NCBI GenBank assembly: GCA_028551475.1
Contig: CM052355.1
Coordinates: 18,621,543-18,685,542, forward strand
Source: Casuarina equisetifolia
Taxonomy: Eukaryota > Streptophyta > Magnoliopsida > Fagales > Casuarinaceae
Length of the DNA: 64,000 nt
Reading direction: 5' to 3'
Below the pieces are notes generated by a model, which was given only the letters and a program-made list of their open reading frames with translations, did not search any database and was not told where the DNA came from. Position 1 is the stretch's first letter; each line of letters begins with the position of its first letter. The position numbers and the translations under genes were made by a program. Below, in pieces: positions 22,248-34,700 of the stretch.

Positions 22248-24299
22248 AAAACAATTTTACTGGATTCAACTAAGTCACAACAAGATTGTGCAGTAAGTGA
22301 AGAATTCATATAGCTTCAACTATTCTAACAACCAATGCCCATTGCCCAATATTCAATATTTACGAAAGATCTAGAGGCAATCGGTTGGTGTTTAGAAGAT
22401 CATGAGATTAAGTTTGCTTTAATAAATAGGCAAAAGCCAATGGTTTAGTGGTAGGTTTCTGAACAAACAATCTAGTCTATGTTAGTGAACCCATAAAAAT
22501 TCAAAGGACTTCTCATATGGAAATGTATATCAAATTTAAGTGTGCCATAATGATATCACATGATTCTCTTAAGTTAAAAGAAATTGAGTTGTTAAGAACA
22601 AGATGTGTAGGTTCATTGGAACCACAAAGTATATTCTCTTATGACAATTTGTCATCTAAGGAGAGATAATTAAACTAATAATATAAATAACACTTTAGAA
22701 GGTTATTATAGTGTTATTTGGTTGCCATACTACCATATTAATCCATTTTAGTAAGGTTAAGAACTTCTATAACCATGATTAGTACTATGTTAGTTAATTG
22801 ATGCAGCTATTATAATGATTCAAAGTTTAAGACCTTATGGGATGGGAGAATTGTTAAGAATAGTCTCTAAACCAATATAAATGCATGCATAAATAAATAT
22901 TTTGAAAACTTATTATTTTTATTACTATTTTTCTATTTCCATTTGCTCAAGTGGAGAATGTTAACCCAATTTTTGTTGGGTTTATTAATGTGGACTTATA
23001 TTAATGAATTAAGGATTAATCTAATAAAATGAGACAAATAGGTTCTTAATTTTTAGAATATAGACTCGCTAGTATGGGTCATGGCTTATCAAATAAGATT
23101 ATGATGAGTGGGCCTTTTAGTAACACATAAGGTTTAGGTTAAATCTTATCTTCTAGCTCAACATATAAAAAGTGTACCATACATATTAGAGTTATGGATT
23201 TTTATTTTTCAAAGCCATTTTCCCTTTGGTTCTCTTATCAAATTAGTGCATCTTTGAGCTAGAATAGAAGATAAGCACTTTAGCCTAAAGATCATTCCAC
23301 ATTTGTGAATCTTCAATATGAACTACAAGAATAATAACTTTTCTTATTATTTTCTTACGTAATGATGTTTATTTGGTATTTTAAATCTGACAATGCAGAT
23401 CCATATATGTTTTGTCTCATTGAGACGTAAGTAATTGCTAGCAATTTCCTCACAAAAGCTCAAGTTTTTGTAAGTTAACTTACTCATGACTAAGCTCTTT
23501 TTGTTTCTACCTTATTTTTGTTTACAAATTATCCTATGATGAGATTTTTAGAATAAGCATGTGCCTCTCACGCAGATGATTCACTAGAGGCCTTTTTTTT
23601 TTTAATCAAGCGATTTGCTCATTGATTTTTGCATGAAAAAATCTTCTCGTTTCCTCACACACGCACCCAACAAGGAACTTCTCTTACTAAACAAAAATAT
23701 CATATATGTCAACTATCTTGTCCAATGATTTGGTTACTAATTTCTTTACAAAAGCGTATGCTCCATATGCAAATGATTCAACATAGGCCTTCTTTTCTTT
23801 TCTTTTTCTTTTTCTTTTCTTTTTCTTTTCTTTTTCTTTTCTTTTTCTTTTCTTTTTTCAATCAACACCCTTTGTTCTCATATATCCTAGGGTGTATCTT
23901 AAGGTCGATAGGTGTAACTCCAGCTACCTTTCTTCTCAACTAGTTGAAAAAAAGAATGCAAACAAGGTCACTCACATTCAACTCCACCAACAACAAATCC
24001 CTATGCAACACAAATCGGCCACCTCTAACACCATTAGATGAGATAGACATTAACATGTATCTTGAGGTCTCAAGTCTTCTCATATCCTCACACACGCACC
24101 CAACAAGGAACTTCCCTCAATAAATAAGAATATCAAAGGTGTCGATTGTCTTCCTTAGCAATTTATTTACTAATTTTCTCATAGAAAGTTAACAATCCAC
24201 TCAATTCCTTTCACACACACACCCTTAACAAAGAACAAAAAGAATGGTCTCCATGAACTTTGCAAGTGATTGATGATGTTTATGTCAACTTATAAACAA
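22248..24299. repeat. Decayed repeat-rich spacer
   Basis: No gene. At 22955 caagtggagaatgttaaccc resembles the purine tract and LTR start seen in many plant copia elements (+), followed by an LTR-like stretch with a TATA-like atataaaaag near 23165. No partner LTR was found. An imperfect direct repeat of about 110 bp starts at about 23651 and again at about 24079 (shared core cacacgcacccaacaaggaa). A pyrimidine microsatellite lies at 23798-23858. Confidence 0.5.
23798..23858. repeat. Compound CTTTT/CTTTTT microsatellite
   Basis: Alternating cttttc and tttttc units form a higher-order 11-bp period (cttttcttttt), repeated about five times. Confidence 0.85.
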
Positions 24300-25660
24300 A
24301 TTCCATAAGCAACATACAAGCCTCTATCCTTTATTGCAAAGTTTAGACAAAATATCCTTGTGAAGATCTTACAACATATCATCATGAAGAAATGTGTTCT
24401 AAACATTGAGCAAATGAAGAGCCTAATGGTGCATCATAACGAATACAATGATGAAGCAAATAATAATCATCTTAGCCACATAGGAGAATATTTCTTAGTA
24501 GTTGAGGTCCTCATGCTAGCTTAACCTTTAATCACCAAGTAAACCTTGTACTATTCAACACATCCAATGCACTGTATCAATTTTACAAACCTGCCTACAT
24601 TTTATATCAGAACATTCAAGAGGAAGAAGTATAAGGTAAGATTCACTATGAGAGCCTTCAAATCCATATAAATAGCCGTAATCCAACAATTATCCATAAG
24701 AGCCTCCTAGCAAGTAAAAAGCTTAAAGATGATAGAAAGAGGTGCAATAAAATGGTGATGGTGTAAGGCAAAACAATCAACTAAAAGTTGCTAGGAGGTG
24801 GATGGTAAAGTGAAACAAATATAATCAATGGTTCATATAAGGAGACAAGAAACGTGCTTTGAATGGCGCAACAAAGTGCAATGTGTAGAGGGGACGTCAA
24901 AGAAGGCTTCAAATGGGTTATGGAGGGGACTTCAAAGAAGGCTCTTGTGTAGGGTGGAAAAGGGAGTCATCAAGCTAGGAACATTTGGTGGAGATATGAG
25001 CTAATATAAGGTAACATGTACTCATAGAAAATGAAGTCCAACTTACAAAAAAAATTCTCAATACAAAATCATAAAGACCATAATCCTTTAAAACAAAAGG
25101 GTATCTAATAAAATATAAAGAGTTCTCACGGGAGCATAATTGGTCCAAGGGTCTAATGTAGTGACCTAATACTAACAATAAAAAGCACATGTAGTCAATA
25201 GAAGTGAGACAATAAAAAGGAATCTCATAAGAAGTGCATGGAGCAATGGAGTATGTTGGTGAGGATTTACGAGATATGCAAGTATGACGATGCATTTCCT
25301 CCAAAAACAGGATAAAATGTGAGCTTAAGACAACTGAACATGGACTATGCTAAGATATGTTGACTTTTGCACTCTATAACTTCATTATACTGGAAAGTGT
25401 AAATAGAGAAACTCTTATGAATAATTCCACAAGAAGCCAAAAAAGACACACGTATGGAATAAAAAGATGCAATGTCATTGTTGAGGCAAATATACTTCAT
25501 GAAGGTACTTAACTACTTCGAGATCATGGAAAGAAATAACAAAGTGGTAGAAACATATGACTTTTAAACTTGAGTAAAGAAGCCTTAAGTGGCCAGAAAA
25601 TCTTCATAAAAAATGGTTAAAAAATAATGAGATTCATCGTGCTTAGATTTCCAATGGCGT
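24300..25660 (-). mobile_element. Older decayed copia pol relic
   Basis: On the minus strand, from right to left, translation with stops shows three parts. An integrase core piece (HDESHYFLTIFYEDF) lies near 25640-25590. The integrase C-terminal region (YSIAPCTSYE) lies at 25304-24975. Reverse transcriptase starts near 24600 (KLIQCIGCVE*YKVYLVIKG) and continues at about 24400 (LHLLNV*NTFLHDDML). The order and orientation match the RNase H piece at 22020-22247, so they may be two ends of one element. Decay is far beyond that of the 16.6-21.9 kb element. Confidence 0.6.
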
Positions 25661-26804
25661 ACTCAAAACATTCAAATAAATCAAGACAAAGATAATATCG
25701 AGCTATTCACGCTTTCTTCAATTCGCTTGCTCTATTGTTTTGGGCCGATGCATTTGAAGGGGGTTCCGATGCAATTGCAGGTTGTTGCGGTCTCTATTGT
25801 TTTCCAGAAGACGCGTGGGAGCGCGAGGCCGTCTTTTGGCCTTCTCGCATGGAGACGCTTGGTCGCATGCTCTGTTTCCTTTAGTGCCGCACAAAGGACA
25901 TTTGAGAGCTGTAAGAACAATTATTTTGATTGGCCAGCGTGAAGACTTTTTGTGTAGCCTTCTGTTGAAAGTGTTGAAAAAGATGCAGGCACTTGCGCTT
26001 TATTCACTAGGTTGTTTCTAGCCACATAAGTGAAAAATAGTTGCAAGTTTTCGAACATATCACAATACAGAGTGCAGAGTGTTTAAGTGTGACCTGGAAG
26101 CACATTGAAGGTGTGGCTTAAGTGAAAGGGAGAACATCAAACATGGACAACTAAAGACTTCCTAGTCTATTTACATTGATAAAAAGGAATGGTTTACAGT
26201 GGTTCCTAATATAAAACAGTTTTACAAAAGAAACAACTATAGAGTTTGTTTTTTTAAAAAAAACAACTATACAGTTAACCGCTTGCATGCATGCATACGA
26301 TGTACATAAAATATGTAGAAAACGGATTTGGCCCCAAAAGATAAATACACCAAAGATGAACCCCAACATCTACATATTCAACACTAGGCTATGGGAAGCA
26401 TGAAATGGTGGGACGGCAATCGCACAAATGTTGCCGAAGTCTCCAATGCAGACAGCATAGGAAATGCAAAAGTTAGTTCGGTACTGACTCTTGTTCTGTT
26501 GTCATGCTTTTGCCATTCGGCAATAGTTTGCGCGCGTGCGTCTCCAACACCATCATCAGTTAGAATCACTTGGAAATTCATCGACTTCTTTTATGGTTCC
26601 GTCTTAAATAAATATGTCAAACGCAAGTGTCACCTGCAAGAGCTGTCTCCTCCTCTCTAGCATCCAGCGGCCACGGCGGATTTCTATTGGCAATAGACAC
26701 TCTCGATGTTCTCGTAGTTGACATTGCTTAAATTTACTTTTGTTCCCTTTCAGCTTCACGTTTCATCTTCTTCTGAAGAACTTTATAGGGTTCTCTGTGC
26801 TATA
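25661..26804. other. Spacer and likely promoter flank of the LHT pseudogene
   Basis: No recognisable gene. Short overlapping open frames at 25727-26021 (both strands) and 26384-26660 have no known domain. The last few hundred bases are the upstream flank of the second LHT copy. Confidence 0.45.
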
Positions 26805-29311
26805 ATGGCCAGTGAAGACAAGGAAGATGAGAGCTTGAATCCCATCGAGACTGTAAGTCTCTCTCTCTCCCCCCATCAAGCTATAGCAAGCCAGGGTTTA
26901 TGTCCACTGGCAGCTAGGCTCGTAAGTTGCAAACCGTAACCACTGCAAGTCACATAAACCTAACAGAGAAAGCAAAATAAAATTGTCAAGGTTTTCCATG
27001 AAACTCCACCATCCATGCTAATCTGCAGAAATAATCCTCTTTTCTCCTTCCTCTTGATTGGGTTTGTTTTGGCTGCTGAACGTGTGTTTGAAGAGATTTT
27101 TTCTCATTAATTTCAGGTAGATGGACGCACGAAAGAGGAGAAGAAATCGACGAATGGCTTCCTATTACGTCCTCGAGGAAAGCAAAATGGTGGTACGCAA
27201 TGTCACTGCCATGGTTGGAGCGGGTGTCTTAAGCCTTCCATATGCCTTGGCGAATCTAGGATGGTATACCCAAAGCAAAGCAAAAATTTAATATGCCAAG
27301 TGCTTTGCTATTTTTTATCTTCTGTGCTATTTTTAGTATAACGTGGAATGATCTTTTGATTTTAATGGCTACACTGGAACTGTTTGATATATTCAGTAAA
27401 AATATTTACTTCAGAAATAACTTCTCATGATTATATTTTTCTTTTGATTCTTCAAAAACAAAAGGTTAAACCAAGAAGATGACGCGGCAATCAGGCGGCT
27501 ACTCAATTTTGATAACATTCCATTCTGCATAGAATTCCATGAACTGCTCGGAAAGAAAATCGGCCGAGGACATATGCAATTTAGATTCCATTAGTTTCCT
27601 TGATCTTAAACAAGTGAGTTGACGGTCCCTTTGATGTCAGGGGCCCTGGCGTAGTCATTCTGATACTCTCATGGGTAATCACTTTGTACACTCTATGGCA
27701 AATGGTTGAAATGCATGAAATGGTTCCTGGAAAGCGGTTAGATAGATACCATGAGCTGGGTCAACATGCTTTTGGTGAAAAGCTTGGTCTGTGGATTGTA
27801 GTACCTCAACAGCTCATTTGCGAAGTGGGAGTGGACATTGTGTACATGGTCATTGGAGGAAAATCGCTGCAGAAGTTCCACGACACAGTTTGCGGAAGTG
27901 TAAACCAATCAAGACAACCTACTTCATCATGATTTTTGCCTCGGTCCATTTCGTACTCTCCCACCTGCCAAACTTCAATTCCATCTCCAAGGTCTCTTTG
28001 GCGGCAGCCGTCATGTCCTTGAGGTGTGAAATGAAGCTAGTTTCTGGTTAAATCAGGAGACTATGAACTTAAAAGTCAAGAAGTAATATGCAACTCTAAT
28101 GAGCATTTACCTAGCTTAAAGTGGCAGTTATCAATTCACTGACTCCAAAGAGATAACTAATCTCTACCGTGTTTCCACAGCTAAAAAATAACCACTTCTG
28201 CTCTTTTATGGTTGTGTTGCAGCTACTCTACCATTGCTTGGGCATCTTCCGTCCATAAGGGTCTTCAGCCAGGTGTGGAATATGGCTACAACTCCTCAAG
28301 CAAGGCACAAACAGTGTTTAACTTCTTCACCGCCCTGGGCGACGTAGCTTTTGCATATGCAGGGCACAACGTGGTATTGGAGATCCAGGCAACAATCCCT
28401 TCCACACCTGAGAAACCATCCAAGAAGCCTATGTGGAGAGGATTAGTTATTGCTTATATTGTTGTCGCCTTGTGATACTTCCCAGTTGCTATCCTCGGGT
28501 ATTATTTTTTTGGCAACAAAGTTGACGACAACATCCTCATCACACTGCAGAAACCTAAATGGCTTATAGCAGCAGCCAACATGTCTGTTGTCTTCCACGT
28601 TATTGGCAGCTACCAGGTTTGCTTTGTCCTCGTTGTTTCCTACAAAACCAGTAACTGAAATGAATTTCTTATCAGGATCTCGCCTTTGTTGTGTGAATAT
28701 AGATATACGCAATGCCCGTGTTTGACATGATAGAGACTTTGATGGTAAGGAAATTGCATTTTAGGCCTACCAGAATCCTCCGCTTTATTGTACGCAATGT
28801 GTATGTTGGTAAGTAAAACCTCCTATTCATCGGGTACTACGTGCCTAAGAAGGAATACCACCCTCAGTTTTGCTTTCTAATTTCAGCATTCACCATGTTT
28901 ATCGCCATTACCTACCCCTTTTTCGGTGGTCTGCTGGGGTTCTTCGGAGGATTTGCTTTTGCCCCAACAACATATTTTGTAAGACCCAGCCTTTCCCTCT
29001 AATAGCATAAACTAAAATGTTATTTACATGAGATTCTTAGTCTTTCCGTTTGATTCTTCAGCTCCCTTGTGTCATTTGGCTTTCCATCTACAAACCAAGG
29101 AAGTTTAGCTTATCTTGGTTCACCAACTGGGTATGTTCTACTTAAAGCAATACTTGCTTCAATTTGCTCATTCGATTTTTCATCTAATCTTAATCCGGTT
29201 GCTTAATTTCAGATCTGCATTATACTGGGCGTCCTGCTGATGATTCTATCGCCTATTGGAGGGCTACAAAATATCATACGTAGTGCCAAGGACTACAGCT
29301 TCTACTCTTAA
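26805..29311 (+). pseudogene. LHT-type amino acid transporter pseudogene (tandem copy)
   Basis: Same eight-exon design as the intact gene at 11.2 kb: 26805-26852, 27117-27263, 27641-28023, 28223-28616, 28703-28808, 28887-28978, 29062-29130, 29213-29311. All splice sites keep GT..AG, and exons 1 and 4-8 have exactly the sister's lengths (48, 394, 106, 92, 69, 99). Exon 2 is 11 nt short: a 1-nt loss near 27140 and a 10-nt loss at about 27205, inside the WWYSAFHN block. Exon 3 lacks 1 nt near 27896, in the VCGKCK region. In exon 4 a conserved Cys codon (TGC in the sister) is TGA at 28473-28475. No full-length transporter can be made. The rest is well preserved ([18 protein letters not shown] blocks, [20 protein letters not shown]), so inactivation looks recent. 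A poly(A)-type aataaa lies at 29355. Confidence 0.9.
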
Positions 29312-29844
29312 AGCATTGTACTTAAACCCAAGGACTCGAGCTCCTGCCAAGTTAAATAAAGCTTGTAACATTACATAGGTACGCTTCGATGGCATAACCT
29401 TTCTCTATGATGTTTGTTCTCTGCACACAATAATTATGCATTACTCGTGATCTTAGAATAAGCACGTCACCATGGTTGCTTCTATGAAGCATGAGCATAG
29501 AAAACGGCTCGGTAATGAGCAGCACCTGGGCTGAGGCCCAAGTCATATACTTCACTTGAAATTTCCTTTTTACTTAAGAGGATCCTTCCAAGATAAACAA
29601 GACCACGTCCGAATCCAGATTGGCACTTCGAATGCCAATTGCCCAAAATGGAACTAAGGAAGCAATGAAATTTCAAAGATTTAAGGAATTTGACAGAAGA
29701 AGTGCAGAAGGCTGGTAAATTTAGAATGATACACATATCTCCATCAAACCATGCATTTGGTACAAAGCTTAAGAATAGACTAAGAATTCACATTTCTCCT
29801 TGAGAGAGGTAGAGAGAGAGGGATGTAACCAAAGGTAATCATAC
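29312..29844. other. Spacer between converging genes
   Basis: About 530 bp between the 3' ends of the LHT pseudogene (+) and the TLC gene (-). It should hold both 3' untranslated regions. An AG-rich stretch lies near 29800-29822. No gene is seen. Confidence 0.6.
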
Positions 29845-30573
29845 CTATCTAACTTTCTTTTCCAATTTGCCCACTCTTTCTCTGTACAACTCAACCCAAA
29901 GATTCGCAATCCACATGATGCTAACTGAAATCGCGGCAACGATGACCACGGTCCAAGAAACCCAGGCCCAACGAGGGATCATGCCATTCGCTGAGCCGCT
30001 TGCGTAAAACACACACATCTTGTACACGAAGTACGGGCCCAAGATGGCCCTGGCTATCGAGTAAAGCGTGTAAAATGGTAGGGACAAAGACCGGTACAGT
30101 TTCGCGGCGGATGCGACGTCGTGCCTGCGCGCACCGGCGAGGGTCCAGGCGTTCTGACACGCGCTGGTGACCTCCGCGAGGATGAGGAGCACAAGTATGG
30201 CGCACGCGCCGTAAGACACCACGTACCGGCACGTCACGAAGACGAAGAGCGTGGCCAAGTGATGGCCGATGAAGAGGAGGTCCTGCGGGTAGAACACGGC
30301 GTAGTGAAGCAGGTCGGCCAAGAAGTAGGCAATACTGTAGTCGAGGACTAAATTGCCAGTCTTTGTGTTGGGCGAGGCGAAACTACGGATTGGGTCCGCA
30401 AGTAAGGCGTGGGTGGCCAAGAACACCGCGGGCGTGCCGTGCGCTAGCGAGATTAAGCAGCTGGCAGCTTCGGGTCGGAGCTTGGGACTCCAGCTGCGAA
30501 AGACGATGAAGTAGGCGACGAGATATATGGTGACGAAGATGGAGAAGAATAGAGGAAAGGCTATCGTTTCCAT
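29845..30573 (-). CDS. TLC-domain (TRAM/LAG1/CLN8) multi-pass membrane protein, intronless
   Basis: 242 aa in a single exon with a clear ATG (30573) and TAG stop. The family (TLC domain; human TLCD4/TMEM56-like, not the ceramide synthases) spans the membrane five to eight times and is tied to lipid sensing or lipid handling in the ER and other membranes; the exact plant function is not known to me. Visible marks are an N-terminal membrane segment (residues about 5-25), the TLC core with LDYSIAYFLADLLHY and then FIGHHLATLFVF (paired His) in the middle, several further hydrophobic stretches, and a basic C-terminus (ELYRERVGKLEKKVR). It lacks the long Lag1p motif of ceramide synthases. The ORF is strikingly GC-rich against its AT-rich surroundings. 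Its neighbours suggest it is the counterpart of the Arabidopsis gene next to GTE8. Confidence 0.85.
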   Translation of the reverse strand: METIAFPLFFSIFVTIYLVAYFIVFRSWSPKLRPEAASCLISLAHGTPAVFLATHALLADPIRSFASPNTKTGNLVLDYSIAYFLADLLHYAVFYPQDLLFIGHHLATLFVFVTCRYVVSYGACAILVLLILAEVTSACQNAWTLAGARRHDVASAAKLYRSLSLPFYTLYSIARAILGPYFVYKMCVFYASGSANGMIPRWAWVSWTVVIVAAISVSIMWIANLWVELYRERVGKLEKKVR

Positions 30574-31723
30574 TAGGACTCCCTCTTGCCGAAGCTGGAT
30601 TCCGGAGGGAGAACGCTAGGGTTTCCTTTTTAAGGGAGAAAGAAAGGGTCGGTTGAGTTTCGGTTGGGAAAGTTGGAAGTGGAATTGAATTCTGATGATA
30701 ATCGAGTTTGATGCAACGAAGCAAGCGCTTGGGTATGGGACTGAGTTTCTGACGCTCTCCTACTTATCGAACAAGCCATTTATTTAACAAAGACGATAAC
30801 TTTTACCGTGAAAATTAATTTAATATCACGTTTAAATATAAAATAAAGATAGCAAATATGTTCTTGCAATTAAATTACATTTTATCTTGGAGACCTTGAT
30901 TGTGTGCGAAACGAAATTGAATAATTGTGAACCCAAGAGAGATTCTTTTGTTAGCTTGCCAGATCATAGTTTTGTAAGGAAATTTGACTTGCCCAATAAT
31001 TGGAAACCAGAATACAGGGGTTGTTTGTCCACCTAATATTACCTAATCTTGTATTTGTAAATGGAATTCGTGAGCCTTGAAACAGAATTAATAATTGGGT
31101 TAAGAGCGTATTTTTCCAAGCAAAAATTACCTTGGATAATGTGTTCTTTTGCAAGAGATCAACCATTACGGATAATATTTCCCATTTTGAATATGGTTGT
31201 ATTGGAAGGTGTCGCGTTTCATGCGTTGGAGTCTGCACTACATCCCAAACATCCAGAGGACATGAAAATCTCAGAAACTTGAGAATGAAAAGCCTTCGTT
31301 TCATTGTTAAACTCTTTCCAGGTTCCAGCTGCATTCAGTTGCCACTGTTAGCTTTGAAAGAACAAGGAGCTCCAGACGATTCTTTTTTCGAGCATAACTT
31401 TGAATGAATCCATATACGAATACAGCTTGATCATTCTTCCCACGCCACGATTTTGCTCCTGAAAGGCACTTCTTTCCCTGCAATTCTGGGTTTTTGTTGG
31501 GTGCCTTGGAATCCGTTCAACTTCCATCTTTAAGCACATGCGTGAAATCCTCTCAATCCAAACATATTTTTACAAGGAAAGACTTCCTTGCTACTTCTCT
31601 TTCTTTTGTTGCTTCATTTTTGAGCCGACCGAAAGAACAAAAGCATCGATCGATTCCTCATATTGATGAACTTCATTTCTATGCTTTACTGAAATTCATT
31701 AATGAACACAAAAAGGGCGTAAC
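30574..31723. other. TLC gene promoter side and GTE 3' flank
   Basis: The first few hundred bases are the leader and promoter of the TLC gene; the last part is probably 3' untranslated sequence of the GTE gene. Short open frames at 30951-31407 on both strands show no known domain. Confidence 0.5.
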
Positions 31724-34700
31724 TTAATCAATTTCTCCCTCCTCAACATCATTTACAGGATTACTAGGTACCTCAACTTCCTCCTCTTCATCCTCCTTCA
31801 TGAACAAACCAAGTTGTTCCAAGGGATTGGAGCCCCCAAACTTGAAACCACCCAAGCCATCCTGCGAGTGATCTGGGCTTGTCTCATCTACCGAACTTGG
31901 CAATTGCTCCACAGGGGCAACCCGAAGCATTTCTAAGTCTTCAAGAAACCGAGAATTATCGTTGATTTCAACAGTCTTTTCCATCTGCAAGAGCCGTTCA
32001 TTTCATTTCTAAGTCTTCAAAAGACATTGATTCCCACAATACATTTCCACAGAACCAAGAACGAACAGTGTTGTATACACGCAACATTTAATGTGCTCGC
32101 TTACCTGCAGCAATGCCTGCCGGGCTGCTTCTCTCTCAAGCTCCCTCTTGCGTCTGGCCTCAGCGGCAGCTTCTGCCTCCGCTCGTCTTCGAGCATCTTC
32201 AGCAGCCCTGGCTTCTGCTTGCAACCGAGCTTTTTCTGGGTTGAGAATGAAAATATGTTTTGTTAACATATATCCTGTACTTCAGTTCAACCTTGCCTAG
32301 AAACAAAAGCTGATAGGTATAGAAGCACAAAACATTTCAAGGCATAAAGGCACAACCTTTAGAACGTGCCAGTTCCAGTTCTTCCCTTTCCCGTCGCACT
32401 TTCTCAGGATCCCTCTTTTCACCCTGACCTCAACCATATCATTTGTACCGGGTCACATCCAAATTGGGTAATGCTCACGAAATAGAGATATACAAGCAGG
32501 GGAAACTTTTAAGTAGTAGCCCAAACCCATAACCAACCTGTGTAAGTGTCTTTTCTCGAGCTTTTAAAATTGTATCAGCAAATCGATTCTTTAAAAGAGC
32601 AGCCCGATAAAGCTTCTCAGGCGAGACCTGCCTCTCAATTGGGCCACTGTCCCCTAAAGTTTACAAAGGACAATCAATCAGAAGCCATTCCAGGATTCAC
32701 TGGACAGCTTCCAGAAGAAGCTTAAGCTTACCATCTTGATGGAAATCTGATTCAACAGAACTTGGCTTTTGCTGGGAAGTCTGTTCAACTTGATCCAATC
32801 CACTAGTAGATTCTGTGTGAGACCATTCATTAGCAATCTAAAGCAGTAATGTATTAGCATAATAGAGCAAATATATATTTTATAGCCACGGTCCAGCTTG
32901 AAAGAGCACCCAAACAGATTAAACCATGCCAATTTAAACCACATAAATTATAGAGACTGCCCAGAACTAAAGTAAATAGTTAGTCACAAAGCCATAAAAA
33001 ACCACATAGGGTTGGGACGCAGCAGTTTAGGTGTTTTGTACGGTTATACAGGAGAAGAGACGAGACAGTATGAAACCCATAGTTTTTTTCTACCCTTTGC
33101 ATGAACTTAGTGCTACGGCCAAGCTGGTACAGTAATTCCCAGAAAACCAGGTGAATGTATCACAGTGTTTGTGGAACCATCTTAATCGAAACAGGGTACC
33201 TTTTATTTTTATTTGTTTCTTCTCACGTCATACTTACCAGAAATCATATCTCTTATTTACACATTACTTAGATATGGAAGCAAAAGAAAATGTGGAAGTG
33301 CACTCACGATTTCCTTCAAGAAGATCAGCAACACTACCCTTTTCATCTAACTGAACTCCAGAATCTACAGTTTCTGCCACCTGAAGAACAATGTTAGGGT
33401 AAGTAGTATGCAGGTTGAGCAACATTCCATATAACACGAATCCACAGAGATCAAATTAGCATGTAAAGCACCATTAAAAGCCAACCGTCCCCATGACTGG
33501 TACCAATCCAATTCAGACTTTTATTATAAGGTAATCATCCATGAGAAAAAATGCAAGAAGAGGCTTACCAAAAAAATAAAATAAAATCAATGTAACATCA
33601 ATAAGAACAGTCTTTTGTCTACGTAATATCCAAAATTGCAGATTGAACGGTCAGATACCTTTGATCTATTTGCTGGACTTGGAGCTTTATCACCATCAAA
33701 TTCAAATTCACTTTCCGAAGAATTGCTGGAATCTGAATCTGGAGACAAAAGAAAATAAAGCCATAATTAAATGCAGAAGCAACTTAAAAGAAAAGAGAAC
33801 ATAAAAGAAAAAACAAGGGAATCTATGCTAGATTACTTTAATAAAATTCTCTAGGCAATCCAACATCACAGGAAAAGATCACTGAATAAGAAATCAAATC
33901 TATCATTGGGAGGCTGACTCCTTTAGATCTGGTAAATTTTCAACATTCATGAAGATTTTTTCTTTACATCTGGTAATTAAAACTGATAATTACACAGGAA
34001 GATTTTTTTTCTTTCACATGGACAGCTTGCTGGAAATAAATTCAGTATAGGCAATTCAGAATCCATCATAAAGAGAAGTACACATATTTCCTGATAAGCA
34101 TACAGTATGTAAAGCATTCTCTTCTATCCACTACAAACTCCAAAGAGCAGATTCAACTATATGGGAACAAAAGGGGATTCGATCATTGCACCCAGAAATC
34201 TAATTCCAAACAACCATTATCCTCCAAAAGGAAGAATCCCTGTAAAAGACCTATAGAGAACATATGATGAACTCTCAACCTACCACTGGAGTTCCCTAAG
34301 CTGACACATCGGCTGCTTCTAAGGTTTGCATCCTTCTCTATCTCCACAGAAGGATGGCTTGAGATAGGAGGTTCATTTCCACCAATGTCAATGTCCTCAT
34401 CACCTGGGTCATTACCTACAAATGAATAACAGAGGAAAAAAAAAAGTCATATAAAGTACCAATGGCCAATTCAGCAGCAATGCTTTAACATCTGCAACAA
34501 AATGAAAAAGAATCTGACCTTTGCAGGGTTGCATGGATGAATTGCTTGGTCCTGATTCATGCAACAGCTGAAAAAGAAAACACAAGAACATGTGTTTCTC
34601 AAGCATTAATCAGACAAGCATGCAAACCTACAACCTTCAATACTTTCGCATTAAAAGAAGCTGGGATAATACCTCTATTTCACAAGGCTCTGCTCTTGGA

